From Acidobacteria bacterium 13_1_20CM_2_55_15 (GTDB taxonomy: Bacteria > Acidobacteriota > Terriglobia > 20CM-2-55-15): a stretch of DNA of 35,974 bases. This document shows, piece by piece, positions 9,130 to 18,312 of this stretch. The position numbers and the translations under genes were made by a program. Positions within the stretch are counted from its first letter, which is position 1. Each line of letters starts with the position of its first letter. Below the pieces are notes generated by a model. That model ran no database searches. It was not told the DNA's origin and worked only from the letters and a program-made list of their open reading frames with translations. The stretch is taken from assembly GCA_001920875.1 (NCBI GenBank), contig MNKP01000027.1:1-35974 (forward strand), written 5' to 3'.

Positions 9130-10929
9130 TCACGAGCCCACCTTCAATACCGCAAGAAACGCCTCTTGAGGAATGTCCACCTTCCCAACGCGTTTCATTC
9201 GCCGCTTTCCCTCTTTCTGTTTCTCCAGCAACTTGCGTTTGCGGGTAATATCCCCGCCATAACACTTGGCCAGAACGTTTTTCCGGATGGCGGGAATCGT
9301 TTCTCTCGCAATGACGCGATGGCCGATGGCCGCTTGGATGGCGACCTCAAACATCTGTCGCGGGATAAGTTCTTTCATCTTCTCCGCAAGAGCCTTGCCG
9401 CGCGCGTAAGAGGAATCACGATGAACGATCCAGGAAAGAGCGTCGACAGGTTCACCGCTGACCAGGATGTCCAACTTGACAAGGTCGGCCTCGCGATATC
9501 CCGCGGGATGATAGTCAAATGACGCGTACCCGCGAGAGACAGACTTCAACCGGTCGTAAAAATCCAAAACAATCTCGTTGAGAGGCATTTCATAGGTGAA
9601 AAGGACGCGTCCGGTCGCGACGTATTCGAAGCCCTTTTGGACACCGCGCTTTTCTTCGACCAGTTTCAAGATCACACCCACGAATTCATCTGTACTGAGA
9701 ATCAACGCCGTGATGATCGGTTCTTCAATCTTGGCGATGAACTGGGATTCAGGGAATTTCGTGGGATTGTCGATCTCCTCAACATCGCCGTTCGTTCTGG
9801 TAAGCCGGTATCGCACGCCGGGAGCTGTTGTGATCAAGGAAAGCTCAAATTCCCGCTCGAGGCGCTCCTGAATGATCTCCATATGCAGCAGCCCCAGAAA
9901 GCCGCACCGGAACCCAAATCCGAGCGCAGTGGATGTTTCCGGTTCATAGAAGAATGACGAGTCGTTCAGCCGGAGCTTTTCAAGCGCATCACGCAGGGCT
10001 TCATATTGGTTGGGCTCGACCGGATACAAACCTGCGAAGACCATCGGTTTGATTTCCTGAAAGCCGGGGAACGGCCTGACGGTCGGATTGTCGTGCTCTG
10101 TGATCGTATCGCCGATTTTCGTATCGGCGACGACTTTGATATTCGCAATGAGATAGCCGACCTCGCCCGCCGAAAGGCGATCGACTTCCTTCATCTTCGG
10201 CGTCAGCACGCCGACGCTTTCGACCGGATAGACCTGTCCATTAGACATCAACCTTATCTTCATTCCCGGATGAACTTCGCCGTCGATGAGACGGACCAAC
10301 ACGAGGACGCCGCGATAAACGTCGAACCATGAATCAAAAAGAAGAGCCTTCAGCGGGGCATCCGGATCGCCTTTCGGAGACGGAATACGTTTGATAATGG
10401 ACTCGAGAACTTCTTCGACGCCGTTTCCATATTTTGCGCTGATCAGCAATGCGTCTTCGGGATTCATTCCGATGATCGAATTCAGCTGCTCGCGAGCTCG
10501 CGCAATATCTGCGCCGGGAAGGTCGATCTTATTGATGATCGGCAGGATCTCGAGATGGTGATCGAGTGCAAGATAGGTGTTGGCGAGGGTCTGCGCCTCC
10601 ACTCCTTGAGATGCATCCACAACAAGAAGAGCGCCCTCGCAAGCTGCAAGGCTTCGCGAGACTTCATAACTGAAGTCGACGTGGCCTGGCGTATCGATCA
10701 AATTCAAGATGTAATCACTGCCGTCCCTTGCGCGGTAATTCAACCTCACGGCTTTCGCTTTGATCGTGATGCCGCGCTCACGCTCCAGATCCATCGCGTC
10801 AAGCACCTGCGCAGACATCTCCCGCTTGGTGAGAGCGCCTGTCAGTTCGAGCAGACGGTCGGCGAGTGTGGACTTGCCATGATCGATGTGAGCAATGATG
10901 GAAAAATTACGAATGTGAGACAGGGGCAT
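9130..10929 (-). CDS. lepA: elongation factor 4 (LepA)
   Basis: [31 protein letters not shown]...[39 protein letters not shown]...; C-terminal [41 protein letters not shown]. Start set at the internal Met (10929). Confidence 0.97.
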   Translation of the reverse strand: MPLSHIRNFSIIAHIDHGKSTLADRLLELTGALTKREMSAQVLDAMDLERERGITIKAKAVRLNYRARDGSDYILNLIDTPGHVDFSYEVSRSLAACEGALLVVDASQGVEAQTLANTYLALDHHLEILPIINKIDLPGADIARAREQLNSIIGMNPEDALLISAKYGNGVEEVLESIIKRIPSPKGDPDAPLKALLFDSWFDVYRGVLVLVRLIDGEVHPGMKIRLMSNGQVYPVESVGVLTPKMKEVDRLSAGEVGYLIANIKVVADTKIGDTITEHDNPTVRPFPGFQEIKPMVFAGLYPVEPNQYEALRDALEKLRLNDSSFFYEPETSTALGFGFRCGFLGLLHMEIIQERLEREFELSLITTAPGVRYRLTRTNGDVEEIDNPTKFPESQFIAKIEEPIITALILSTDEFVGVILKLVEEKRGVQKGFEYVATGRVLFTYEMPLNEIVLDFYDRLKSVSRGYASFDYHPAGYREADLVKLDILVSGEPVDALSWIVHRDSSYARGKALAEKMKELIPRQMFEVAIQAAIGHRVIARETIPAIRKNVLAKCYGGDITRKRKLLEKQKEGKRRMKRVGKVDIPQEAFLAVLKVGS

Positions 10930-10949
10930 ATACTGATTCGCACTCAGCA

Positions 10950-11873
10950 CTAGCGGTCGCGCGCCAGCAGTGCTGCTCCAATCATGCCGGCATCCGGCCA
11001 CAACCTTGATTGTACTATCTGGCAATCGGCGAATGAGGAGGCGAACGCATGCTGTCTTGCGATTTCGATGGCGCTGCCTAACAGGACTTCTCCCGAAGCC
11101 ATGACCCCACCGCCGATGACGATCATTTCGAGATTCAGCAAATTAATCAGGTTCGCGCATGCGAGACCAAACCAGCGGCCTGTCTCGGCAAACACCTCGC
11201 GCGCTGTTTCATCGCCGCGAACGGCGGCCTCATAAATTTTTTCGGCCGTTAATGGGGGCGCAATTTCGTTCAGCAGGCTATGAGGTGCGATTTTGAGTCG
11301 CTCTCTTGTTGTTGTCACAATCCCCGTGCCGGATGCGACAGTTTCGACGCAGCCTTGTCTTCCACACGCGCAGAGGCGTCCGTTGGGATCGATCACGGTA
11401 TGGCCAAATTCGCCGCCGTACCCCGATGCGCCCGCGTATAGGCTCCCATTTAGGATCAACCCCGACCCGAGACCGGTCCCGAGAGTTAAATAGGCCAGAT
11501 GCTGCATCCCGGTTCCAGCGCCACAAATGAATTCAGCGTACGCACCGGCATTTGCGTCATTTTCGCTGACGACTTTGAGGTGGACCTGATCCGCCACGCT
11601 CGCTTCTAAATTGATATTCGTAAGACATGGAATATTCGGGGAAGTCGCAATCACGTGCGTCTTCGTGGAACGCAGGCCCGGAACGCCAATGCCGACAGCG
11701 TCGATGGACCCGGATTTTTGAAAATCGCGGATCAGTTCTGTTAGTTTTGAAATGAGAGACCCGAGATCGTCTATGACTGTGGGCACCTTGCGCGATTCCA
11801 ACACGCGGTTCGCTTCATTGATCAGACCAGCTTTGATTGTCGTGCCCCCAATGTCGAGGCCGAGATAGTACAT
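10950..11873 (-). CDS. ROK-family sugar kinase (glucokinase-like)
   Basis: [51 protein letters not shown] (ROK signature). Confidence 0.92.
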   Translation of the reverse strand: MYYLGLDIGGTTIKAGLINEANRVLESRKVPTVIDDLGSLISKLTELIRDFQKSGSIDAVGIGVPGLRSTKTHVIATSPNIPCLTNINLEASVADQVHLKVVSENDANAGAYAEFICGAGTGMQHLAYLTLGTGLGSGLILNGSLYAGASGYGGEFGHTVIDPNGRLCACGRQGCVETVASGTGIVTTTRERLKIAPHSLLNEIAPPLTAEKIYEAAVRGDETAREVFAETGRWFGLACANLINLLNLEMIVIGGGVMASGEVLLGSAIEIARQHAFASSFADCQIVQSRLWPDAGMIGAALLARDR

Positions 11874-11902
11874 GAACTTCTCAATATAGCACCTGGGCAA
11901 TT

Positions 11903-12916
11903 ATGGCAATTATCACGATTTCCCGTCTGACCGGCAGCGGCGGCCGCGAAATCGCGACTGCCACCGCTGAAGCTCTGAACTTTCAGCTCATCGATCGGTC
12001 GGCGATGGATATGGTGATCGACCAGCAGTTTCCCGTCCGGACCGAGCAGCTTTCTCGAATCAAGAAGGATCGCAAGGTATACGACGAGATGATGCGCTCG
12101 GCAATTGCCGAACTCGCAGCCGCGCACAACGTTGTGATCCTCGGCAGCGGAGCACAGTTTCTCTTTGCCCGAGTCGCTGCTTCGCTACACGTTCAAATCG
12201 TAGCGCCATTGCCCTATCGAATCGCCCGAGTCATGCGAACCGCTCAGGTCGATCGGCAGGAAGCCGAAAAAATAATCGCCGACCGGGATCGGGAGAAAGA
12301 GACATTCATCCGCACACTATACGGCAAGGACTGGCGCGATCCCGCCCATTACGATCTTGTTGTGAACATCGATCACTTCTCGAATGAAGTCGCCGTACAA
12401 ATCATCGTGAGGGCTGCGCGGGCAAAAGGTATTGAAGCAAAGCCGGTGGAACTGCCGCCACAGTTACGGGAAGAGATTCTGACGACAAAGCTTGATGTCG
12501 CGCAAATGGCCGATCTTGAACCCATCGAGGACAAGCTTCCCGAGTTTGCGCACCAGAGTGAGCGGGAATTTGCGCGTGTCATGGACTTCTACCGCATTCG
12601 TTGGCAGTACGAGCCCAAGACCTTCCCGATCGAATGGGATGAAAATCACAATGTCGTCAAAGCGTTCACCCCGGATTTTTATCTCCCGGATCTGGATCTT
12701 TTTATCGAGCTGACGACGATGAAACAAAGCCTCGTCACAAAAAAGAACCGCAAAGTACGGTTGCTTCGCGAACTCTATCCCGACGTGAATATCAAGATTC
12801 TTTACGAGCGCGATTACAAGAATCTGATTTGGAAGTATGGGTTAAACAACGGCGAGGAGAATAATGGGAACGGCGACGAGAAAATGAAAATTGAAAGACG
12901 AGAAAATGAAAATTGA
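11903..12916 (+). CDS. cytidylate-kinase-like protein with C-terminal PD-(D/E)XK-like domain
   Basis: N-terminus MAIITISRLTGSGGREIATATAEAL...; C-terminal SEREFARVMDFYRIRWQYEPKTFPIEWDENHNVVKAFTPDFYLPDLDLFIELTTMKQSLVTKKNRKVRLLRELYPDVNIKILYERDY. Confidence 0.8.
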   Translation: MAIITISRLTGSGGREIATATAEALNFQLIDRSAMDMVIDQQFPVRTEQLSRIKKDRKVYDEMMRSAIAELAAAHNVVILGSGAQFLFARVAASLHVQIVAPLPYRIARVMRTAQVDRQEAEKIIADRDREKETFIRTLYGKDWRDPAHYDLVVNIDHFSNEVAVQIIVRAARAKGIEAKPVELPPQLREEILTTKLDVAQMADLEPIEDKLPEFAHQSEREFARVMDFYRIRWQYEPKTFPIEWDENHNVVKAFTPDFYLPDLDLFIELTTMKQSLVTKKNRKVRLLRELYPDVNIKILYERDYKNLIWKYGLNNGEENNGNGDEKMKIERRENEN

Positions 12917-12918
12917 AA
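12875..12918 (+). repeat. 22-bp tandem duplication GACGAGAAAATGAAAATTGAAA x2
   Basis: 12875-12896 and 12897-12918 are identical; forms the C-terminal codons of the preceding CDS. Confidence 0.85.
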
Positions 12919-12943
12919 AATGATTAATGGATAAGGATCAATG

Positions 12944-13200
12944 AAAAGGTCCCGAGTGACCTTTAAGTTTCTGTCAAACTCCGCCGTGCGGCGGATGCCC
13001 ATCTCGGCTCTACGTTTTCTTGAATCGCCTTGACGCTTTGGGTTTCGAACTGGCGTCCGCCACCCTAAAGTTGCTCTGTATCGCTACCTAGCTCAGCGTT
13101 TCAGTAACAAGCCGCCTCGGTACTTTCTAGGGTACGTCAACGGCAACCTGCTCCGTAGTCTCGAGTCCGACTCGACCGAAACCGGAATCTCTCGGGACCT
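12944..13200 (-). ncRNA. candidate structured non-coding RNA, family not recognised
   Basis: 5' AGGUCCCGAG (13200-13191) is perfectly complementary to 3' CUCGGGACCU (12956-12947), followed by UUU; a consensus-like sigma70 promoter lies at the right distance upstream; several internal helices; no credible ORF. Confidence 0.7.
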
Positions 13201-13206
13201 GTTTTC

Positions 13207-13234
13207 AGTCTAGCACTCTGCAATTTTGTGTCAA
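13207..13234 (-). promoter_or_regulatory. sigma70-type promoter for the 12944-13200 RNA
   Basis: Minus strand: TTGACA (13234-13229), 16-nt spacer, TAGACT (13212-13207); predicted start ~13200 coincides with the 5' end of the closing stem. Confidence 0.65.
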
Positions 13235-13243
13235 GATCAAGTC

Positions 13244-13765
13244 GTGGCCGATGAGGTACTCGAAATTCTTTTTGACGAGCAACAAATTCGGGCCCGAGTT
13301 GCTGATCTCGCTCGGGAGATCACGAAAGAGTACGCGGGCCGCCGGCTCGTGTTGGTTTCCATTCTTCGCGGTTCGGTTTTCTTCGCTACGGACCTCGCTC
13401 GCCAGATCGAACTACCGCTCTCGATGGATTTCTTGTCGATTTCCAGTTACGGAGAGGACAGTGAAGGAGTTGTCAGAATCACAAAAGATCTGGAAGAAAA
13501 CATTGCCGGTAAAGATGTTCTTGTAATCGAAGACATCATCGATACCGGTTTTACGCTGAAATATCTTCTCCGCACGCTGGCCAGCCGAAATCCGAAGTCT
13601 CTCGAAGTCTGCGCGCTGTTGGACCGGCGCGCCCGCCGCATCATCGAAATTGAACTGAAATATATCGGCTTTGAGATTCCCGATAAGTTCGTTGTAGGGT
13701 ATGGTCTCGATTACCGGCAACGTTACCGGAACCTGCCGTACATCGGAGTGCTGAAGCCGGATTAA
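13244..13765 (+). CDS. hpt: hypoxanthine phosphoribosyltransferase
   Basis: VADEVLEILFDEQQIRARVADLAREITKEYAGRRLVLVSILRGSVFFATDLAR...VLVIEDIIDTGFTLKYLLRTL (PRPP motif). GTG 13244 preferred; the TTG at 13226 is an alternative. Confidence 0.93.
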   Translation: MADEVLEILFDEQQIRARVADLAREITKEYAGRRLVLVSILRGSVFFATDLARQIELPLSMDFLSISSYGEDSEGVVRITKDLEENIAGKDVLVIEDIIDTGFTLKYLLRTLASRNPKSLEVCALLDRRARRIIEIELKYIGFEIPDKFVVGYGLDYRQRYRNLPYIGVLKPD

Positions 13766-13766
13766 T

Positions 13767-13825
13767 TAATCATTAATCAATTCTCATTTGTCCATGAATG
13801 TGAAATGAGAATTGATTAATGATTA
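13767..13825. terminator. long perfect AT-rich hairpin between convergent genes
   Basis: 23-bp perfect inverted repeat (13767-13789 / 13803-13825), 13-nt loop; sits between hpt (+) and cdd (-). Confidence 0.7.
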
Positions 13826-14214
13826 TTGATTAATGAATCGCTATCAAAGGGATGCGGGAGCAGCTCGGCGAGCCGATATTCTTGGTCGAGTCCCCTCAAT
13901 GAGTGCAGGTGCACCGGCAAGTTCCCGCAGTACTCCCACAGCAGCTGCCGGCATGCGCCGCATGGCGGTGTCACAACCGCGGCATCGGTGACGATCACGA
14001 TTTGCCGAAATTCACGGGCCCCTTCGCTCAGTGCTTTCCACAAGGCGACACGCTCTGCGCAGACGGTTAGTCCGTAAGAGACATTTTCGATATTGCATCC
14101 GGTATAAACACGGCCGTCTTTTGTTTCGAGTGCGGCGCCCACTTTGAATCCGGAATAGGGAGCGACGGCGTTGGCGCGCGCGGCAGCCGCTTTTGCGGTC
14201 AGTTCAGGATTCAT
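13816..14214 (-). CDS. cdd: cytidine deaminase
   Basis: AVAPYSGFKVGAALETKDGRVYTGCNIENVSYGLTVCAERVAL...TPPCGACRQLLWEY. Confidence 0.95.
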   Translation of the reverse strand: MNPELTAKAAAARANAVAPYSGFKVGAALETKDGRVYTGCNIENVSYGLTVCAERVALWKALSEGAREFRQIVIVTDAAVVTPPCGACRQLLWEYCGNLPVHLHSLRGLDQEYRLAELLPHPFDSDSLINNH

Positions 14215-15025
14215 AGGTGTCGAAGAACCGTTGCAGCAGCGTACCGAGATCGGCGTTCATCTGGGTGGCGGTCTCGAGAACTTCGGAATGATCGATAGGC
14301 TTGCCCAAAATTCCGGCCGCAACATTGGCTACCATTGATAGACCTGCCACCCTCATTCCCATGTGTTTGCCCACGATGGCTTCGGGAACCGTCGACATTC
14401 CGACCACGTCGGCGCCAATGGCCCGCAGAAATCGGATCTCGGCGGGCGTTTCGTAAGTTGGGCCCGACATCGCAGCGTAAACACCTTCGCACATACCGAT
14501 GCCGCAATATTTGCCGGCAGTTTTAAGTTCCTGACGAAGCTCCGGGTCGTAGACTTGTGTCTGATCGACGAATCGCGGTCCCCACCGGTCTTCGTTCGGA
14601 CCGGTCAGCGGATTCGCGCCGAGCAAATTGATGTGATCCGTAATGATCATGAGATTCCCTCGCGCGAAATCCAGATTGATCGCGCCGGAAGCATTCGTGA
14701 GGATCAAGATTTTCACGCCAAGCCGGCCAATGACGCGCGTACAGAAGGTGACCTCCGCCATCGTATTGCCTTCGTAGTAATGCACCCGGCCTTCAAAGAC
14801 GACGATTTGATGATTGCCGGCTTTGCCGTACACGACTTGCCCCCGGTGGCCTGCGACCTTCGGTACGGGAAAATGCGGGATCGTGACGTAATGGAGGCGG
14901 TGAGGTCCGGACAAAATCTCATCCACAGCCGACAAACCGCTTCCCATTATGACGGCAATTTCAGGCGCGGCGCCTATCTTGTCGAGCAAATATTTTTTAG
15001 CCTGTTCTACGAGTTCGAATTTCAT
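14204..15025 (-). CDS. purine nucleoside phosphorylase
   Basis: EIAVIMGSGLSAV; GHRGQVVYGKAGNHQIVVFEGRVHYYEG; TNASGAINLDFARGNLMIITDHINLLG; GPTYETPAEIRFLRAIGADVVGMSTVPE. Confidence 0.96.
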   Translation of the reverse strand: MKFELVEQAKKYLLDKIGAAPEIAVIMGSGLSAVDEILSGPHRLHYVTIPHFPVPKVAGHRGQVVYGKAGNHQIVVFEGRVHYYEGNTMAEVTFCTRVIGRLGVKILILTNASGAINLDFARGNLMIITDHINLLGANPLTGPNEDRWGPRFVDQTQVYDPELRQELKTAGKYCGIGMCEGVYAAMSGPTYETPAEIRFLRAIGADVVGMSTVPEAIVGKHMGMRVAGLSMVANVAAGILGKPIDHSEVLETATQMNADLGTLLQRFFDTYES

Positions 15026-15027
15026 CC

Positions 15028-16338
15028 CTACCCTTTAAGCACCGCGTGGATCAGCGGACGCCGTCGTGGAGGCTTACTCTCGATTTGATACGCTTGTTCA
15101 ATCAGCGGCACTGCACCGGTGAAACGTCTTTCGTCATTCCAATGAATCCGGCAAAGCACCTCGCCTTTAACCACGCGGTCACCAAGCTTTTTGTCTAAAT
15201 AGATGCCCACTGCAAGATCAACATGATCCTCAACGCGATGACGCCCAGCCCCAAGCGCGTTTGATGCCAGGCCCAGGAATTTCGCATCGCAGCGCGTGAC
15301 GAAACCCGATGTCTTCGCGCGAAAACCCGTTGTGTTTGCGGCTCGCGGCAACAGATCCGGATTATCCACGACCCGTTCGTCGCCGCCTTGAGCGCGGATG
15401 ATCTGCCGGAACCGACGCGCAGCTTCGCCTCTCGCGACCGATTGGTATGCAAGCTTCGAGGCGTGATCAAGCGACCGCGCCTGTCCGCCCAAACGAATCA
15501 TATGGGCCGCGAGGGCGATCGTGACGGTCTCGAGATCCTCAGGAGTCTGGCCATTTAAGAATTCGATGCATTCGCGGATCTCCAGAGCGTTTCCAATGGC
15601 GCGCCCGAGCGGCTGTTCCATATCGGTGATCAACACGACGATTTTCGTTTTCATCGCGCGGCAGACATCGACGATGGAACGCGAAAGGCTTGTTGCAGCC
15701 TTCAGCGTCGGCATAAATGCCCCCGAACCGGCCTTGACATCCATCACCAGGCCGTCGATTCCTTCGGCAAGTTTCTTACTCAAAATGCTGGCGGTGATCA
15801 GCGGAATCGACTCGACAGTCGCCGTCACATCACGCAGTGCGTAGATGCGCCGGTCTGCCGGAGCCAGATCATCTGTTTGCCCCATAATGGCAGCGCCGGT
15901 ACTCTTCAATATCTCGATGACCTTTCCCGGAGAGGGTTTCGGATTAAAACCGGGAATCGACTCGAGTTTGTCCAGTGTTCCGCCGGTGTGTCCAAGCGCG
16001 CGGCCCGTGATCATCGGCACGGTAACACCGCAGGCGGCCGCAATGGGTGCGAGCATCATGGAGGTCTTGTCGCCAACGCCTCCGGTGCTGTGCTTGTCGA
16101 TTTTCTTCCCAGGGATCGCGGACAAATCCAAAACCTTCCCCGAGTCTCTCATTTCGCGCGTGAGCGCAAGCGTCTCATCCGTGCTCATGCCGTTCAGATA
16201 AACGGCCATGAGCCAAGCAGCGACATGATAATCCGTAATCTGCGACGACATGTAACCGCGTAGGAAGGAAGAGATTTCTGACGACGTCAGCTTTTGCCGG
16301 TCTCTCGTCTTTTGGATGACGTCGCGGGCAGTGATCAT
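15028..16338 (-). CDS. thymidine / pyrimidine-nucleoside phosphorylase
   Basis: MITARDVIQKTRDRQKLTSSEISSFLRGY; DKHSTGGVGDKTSMMLAPIAAACGVTVPMITGRALGHTGGTLDKLESIPGF. Confidence 0.96.
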   Translation of the reverse strand: MITARDVIQKTRDRQKLTSSEISSFLRGYMSSQITDYHVAAWLMAVYLNGMSTDETLALTREMRDSGKVLDLSAIPGKKIDKHSTGGVGDKTSMMLAPIAAACGVTVPMITGRALGHTGGTLDKLESIPGFNPKPSPGKVIEILKSTGAAIMGQTDDLAPADRRIYALRDVTATVESIPLITASILSKKLAEGIDGLVMDVKAGSGAFMPTLKAATSLSRSIVDVCRAMKTKIVVLITDMEQPLGRAIGNALEIRECIEFLNGQTPEDLETVTIALAAHMIRLGGQARSLDHASKLAYQSVARGEAARRFRQIIRAQGGDERVVDNPDLLPRAANTTGFRAKTSGFVTRCDAKFLGLASNALGAGRHRVEDHVDLAVGIYLDKKLGDRVVKGEVLCRIHWNDERRFTGAVPLIEQAYQIESKPPRRRPLIHAVLKG

Positions 16339-17219
16339 TTACTTGGCGGTGGTGTGCGCGGGGGCTCGGCGCTTTCCAGCCAGGCCGTGTACCAAAGTGC
16401 AGCCAACATCGTGCCCGCGCGCGCGAGTTCTGCGCTAATGAAATCCGTGCCTTTGGCGCGGGGCCGGTCAGGATTGAACTCGCCGGCCCTTTCGAGCTCA
16501 TACAGTGGGACGACTTCGAGGAATGTCTGCGATAGATACTGCTTGATGGAATCCCACACATTCGCGAGGCGCTGTGGCGAGCGAACCGTGCGCCGGACGG
16601 TATTGGCATCAATTGCGGTGTTCACATAGGCCGCTTCGTATCGGCTGTGAATGCCAGTGTCCCTCGTAAGGCGTTTTGGGTTAGAAACCGTTGCCGCCCA
16701 GCCGTGGTGATGGATGGTCAAATGCATCGGCTGCGAGGCGTCGCCGACATAGTGGCCCAAGACTCCGGCAACATAGATCGCGTTGGCGCTTGCCGATTGA
16801 CGGTCACTAGGAGTCTTTGCGTTGCGCCAGAATCGAAACGCATTAACCAAACGCCCGTAGTTTTCGATGATTGCATAAGGAACGTAGCCGATCTTGAGAT
16901 CACCTTTTCTTTCGACAAGCTGCTGGAGAAACAAATAGCGGTCCGAAGGAATTGTCGAAATTGCGCCCCATTTTTCCGAATCGAAAAAATGGTCGACCTC
17001 CTGCGCATTATTCATCGGCGTTTGCTCTTCGCGGCGCCAGCGATCAGGCTCGAATCCGTTGTAGATGATTTGCTCGCGAGCAGCATTCATGAATTCCGGC
17101 AGCTTGGGGGCCGCAACATCCATTGCAAGCTGATTGATCATCAGGTGACCTTTTTCGCCCCACGCGGAAACAGATACTGGAATAAACACGATCAGCAGGA
17201 TTGCAATCGGGACGCGCAT
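16335..17219 (-). CDS. secreted S1/P1-type nuclease
   Basis: Signal peptide then WGEKGHLMINQLA; YVAGVLGHYVGDASQPMHLTIHHHG zinc-ligand motif. Confidence 0.88.
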   Translation of the reverse strand: MRVPIAILLIVFIPVSVSAWGEKGHLMINQLAMDVAAPKLPEFMNAAREQIIYNGFEPDRWRREEQTPMNNAQEVDHFFDSEKWGAISTIPSDRYLFLQQLVERKGDLKIGYVPYAIIENYGRLVNAFRFWRNAKTPSDRQSASANAIYVAGVLGHYVGDASQPMHLTIHHHGWAATVSNPKRLTRDTGIHSRYEAAYVNTAIDANTVRRTVRSPQRLANVWDSIKQYLSQTFLEVVPLYELERAGEFNPDRPRAKGTDFISAELARAGTMLAALWYTAWLESAEPPRTPPPSK

Positions 17220-17263
17220 AGCGGCGAATTCTAGCAGAATTTATGCGGGCGTATAATCAAAGT

Positions 17264-17794
17264 ATGGTGATTACCATCGGGCAAGCTTCCCTGGAAACCG
17301 AGCGCGGAGATATCAGCCAGGCGAAGGTGGATGCCGTGGTGAACGCGGCGAATAATCATCTTTGGATGGGTTCTGGAGTAGCAGGCGCGCTCAAGCGAGC
17401 GGGCGGCCTTGAGATCGAGCGCGCAGCGGTCGCGAAAGGTCCGGTCCAAGTTGGTGAAGCCGTTGTTACAAACGGCGGTGCCCTTCCAGCCAGGTATGTC
17501 ATCCATGCCGCAGTCATGGGGCAGGATCTCCGAACCGATCAATCCAAAATCCGCCAGGCGACGAAGAATGCCCTCATGCGCGCGCGTGAACTGGGCATCG
17601 GCAGCGTCGCGTTTCCCGCACTCGGAACCGGGGTAGGCGGTTTCCCGCCGGAGGAGGCGGCGGAAGCAATGATCGACGAATGTGTGTCATTCATTTCCAG
17701 CGAATCCGCGCCTTCCTTGAAGAAGATTCTGTTTGTCCTATTCTCTGATGACGTCCTCCGTGCGTTTGAGAGGCGGCTCCATGGAAGAAATTGA
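17264..17794 (+). CDS. macro-domain protein (ADP-ribose binding / O-acetyl-ADP-ribose deacetylase-like)
   Basis: GDISQAKVDAVVNAANNHLWMGSGVAGALKRAGG; VAFPALGTGVGGFPPEEAA. Confidence 0.93.
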   Translation: MVITIGQASLETERGDISQAKVDAVVNAANNHLWMGSGVAGALKRAGGLEIERAAVAKGPVQVGEAVVTNGGALPARYVIHAAVMGQDLRTDQSKIRQATKNALMRARELGIGSVAFPALGTGVGGFPPEEAAEAMIDECVSFISSESAPSLKKILFVLFSDDVLRAFERRLHGRN

Positions 17795-18296
17795 GATAAA
17801 GTTTGCCGTCAAAGATACGAAGATTATTACAGAGAAACTTAGAAAGTTGGGTTTTCGGGTCACGGTCGGCCGTCACCTCGAAAAAAATTATCTTCTCGAT
17901 GACCACGACGGCAATTTGCAGAAGGCGGGAAAGGTATTTCGCATCCGCAAGACTCCTTCGGGGCGAACCCTCACATACAAGGGACCGATTTCCGCGGCTT
18001 CAAAATTGAAGCATCGCGAAGAGATCGAATGCCGCATCGAAGACGCCGACATTTTGCTCCCCATGTTCGAGCAGAGCGGTTTTAAAATTCGCACGGAATA
18101 TTCGAAGCACCGGACGGTCTTTGAAAAGAATGGGTTCGAAATTTCGCTCGATGAAACCGAAGCCGGCAATTATTTGGAAGTCGAAGGACCGTCCGACGCG
18201 GACATTACGAAGCTTGGGGAAAAATTGGGGTATTCGGAAACGGATTTTGTCCGTCGAACCTATGCAGAGCTAATTGGTGAGAAACGAAGCGGCTAA
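17781..18296 (+). CDS. CYTH-domain protein (class IV adenylate cyclase / triphosphatase-like)
   Basis: MEEIEIKFAVKDTKIITEKLRKLGF...; KVFRIRKTPSGRTLTYKGP; EIECRIED; ISLDETEAGNYLEVEGP. Confidence 0.85.
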   Translation: MEEIEIKFAVKDTKIITEKLRKLGFRVTVGRHLEKNYLLDDHDGNLQKAGKVFRIRKTPSGRTLTYKGPISAASKLKHREEIECRIEDADILLPMFEQSGFKIRTEYSKHRTVFEKNGFEISLDETEAGNYLEVEGPSDADITKLGEKLGYSETDFVRRTYAELIGEKRSG

Positions 18297-18312
18297 GGAA
18301 AAGGAAAATGGC

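Noticed and set aside
12814-13002. 62-aa minus ORF within the RNA locus
   Set aside because: Short, ends inside the kinase CDS on the other strand, and its sequence is explained better by the paired RNA structure.
12944-13200. Calling this RNA RNase P, tmRNA, SRP or 6S RNA
   Set aside because: Hallmark sequences of RNase P, tmRNA and SRP were not seen; 6S cannot be excluded by eye but the length is larger than usual, so I left it unassigned.
14363-15088. 241-aa + strand ORF
   Set aside because: Antisense to the purine nucleoside phosphorylase gene; no family features.
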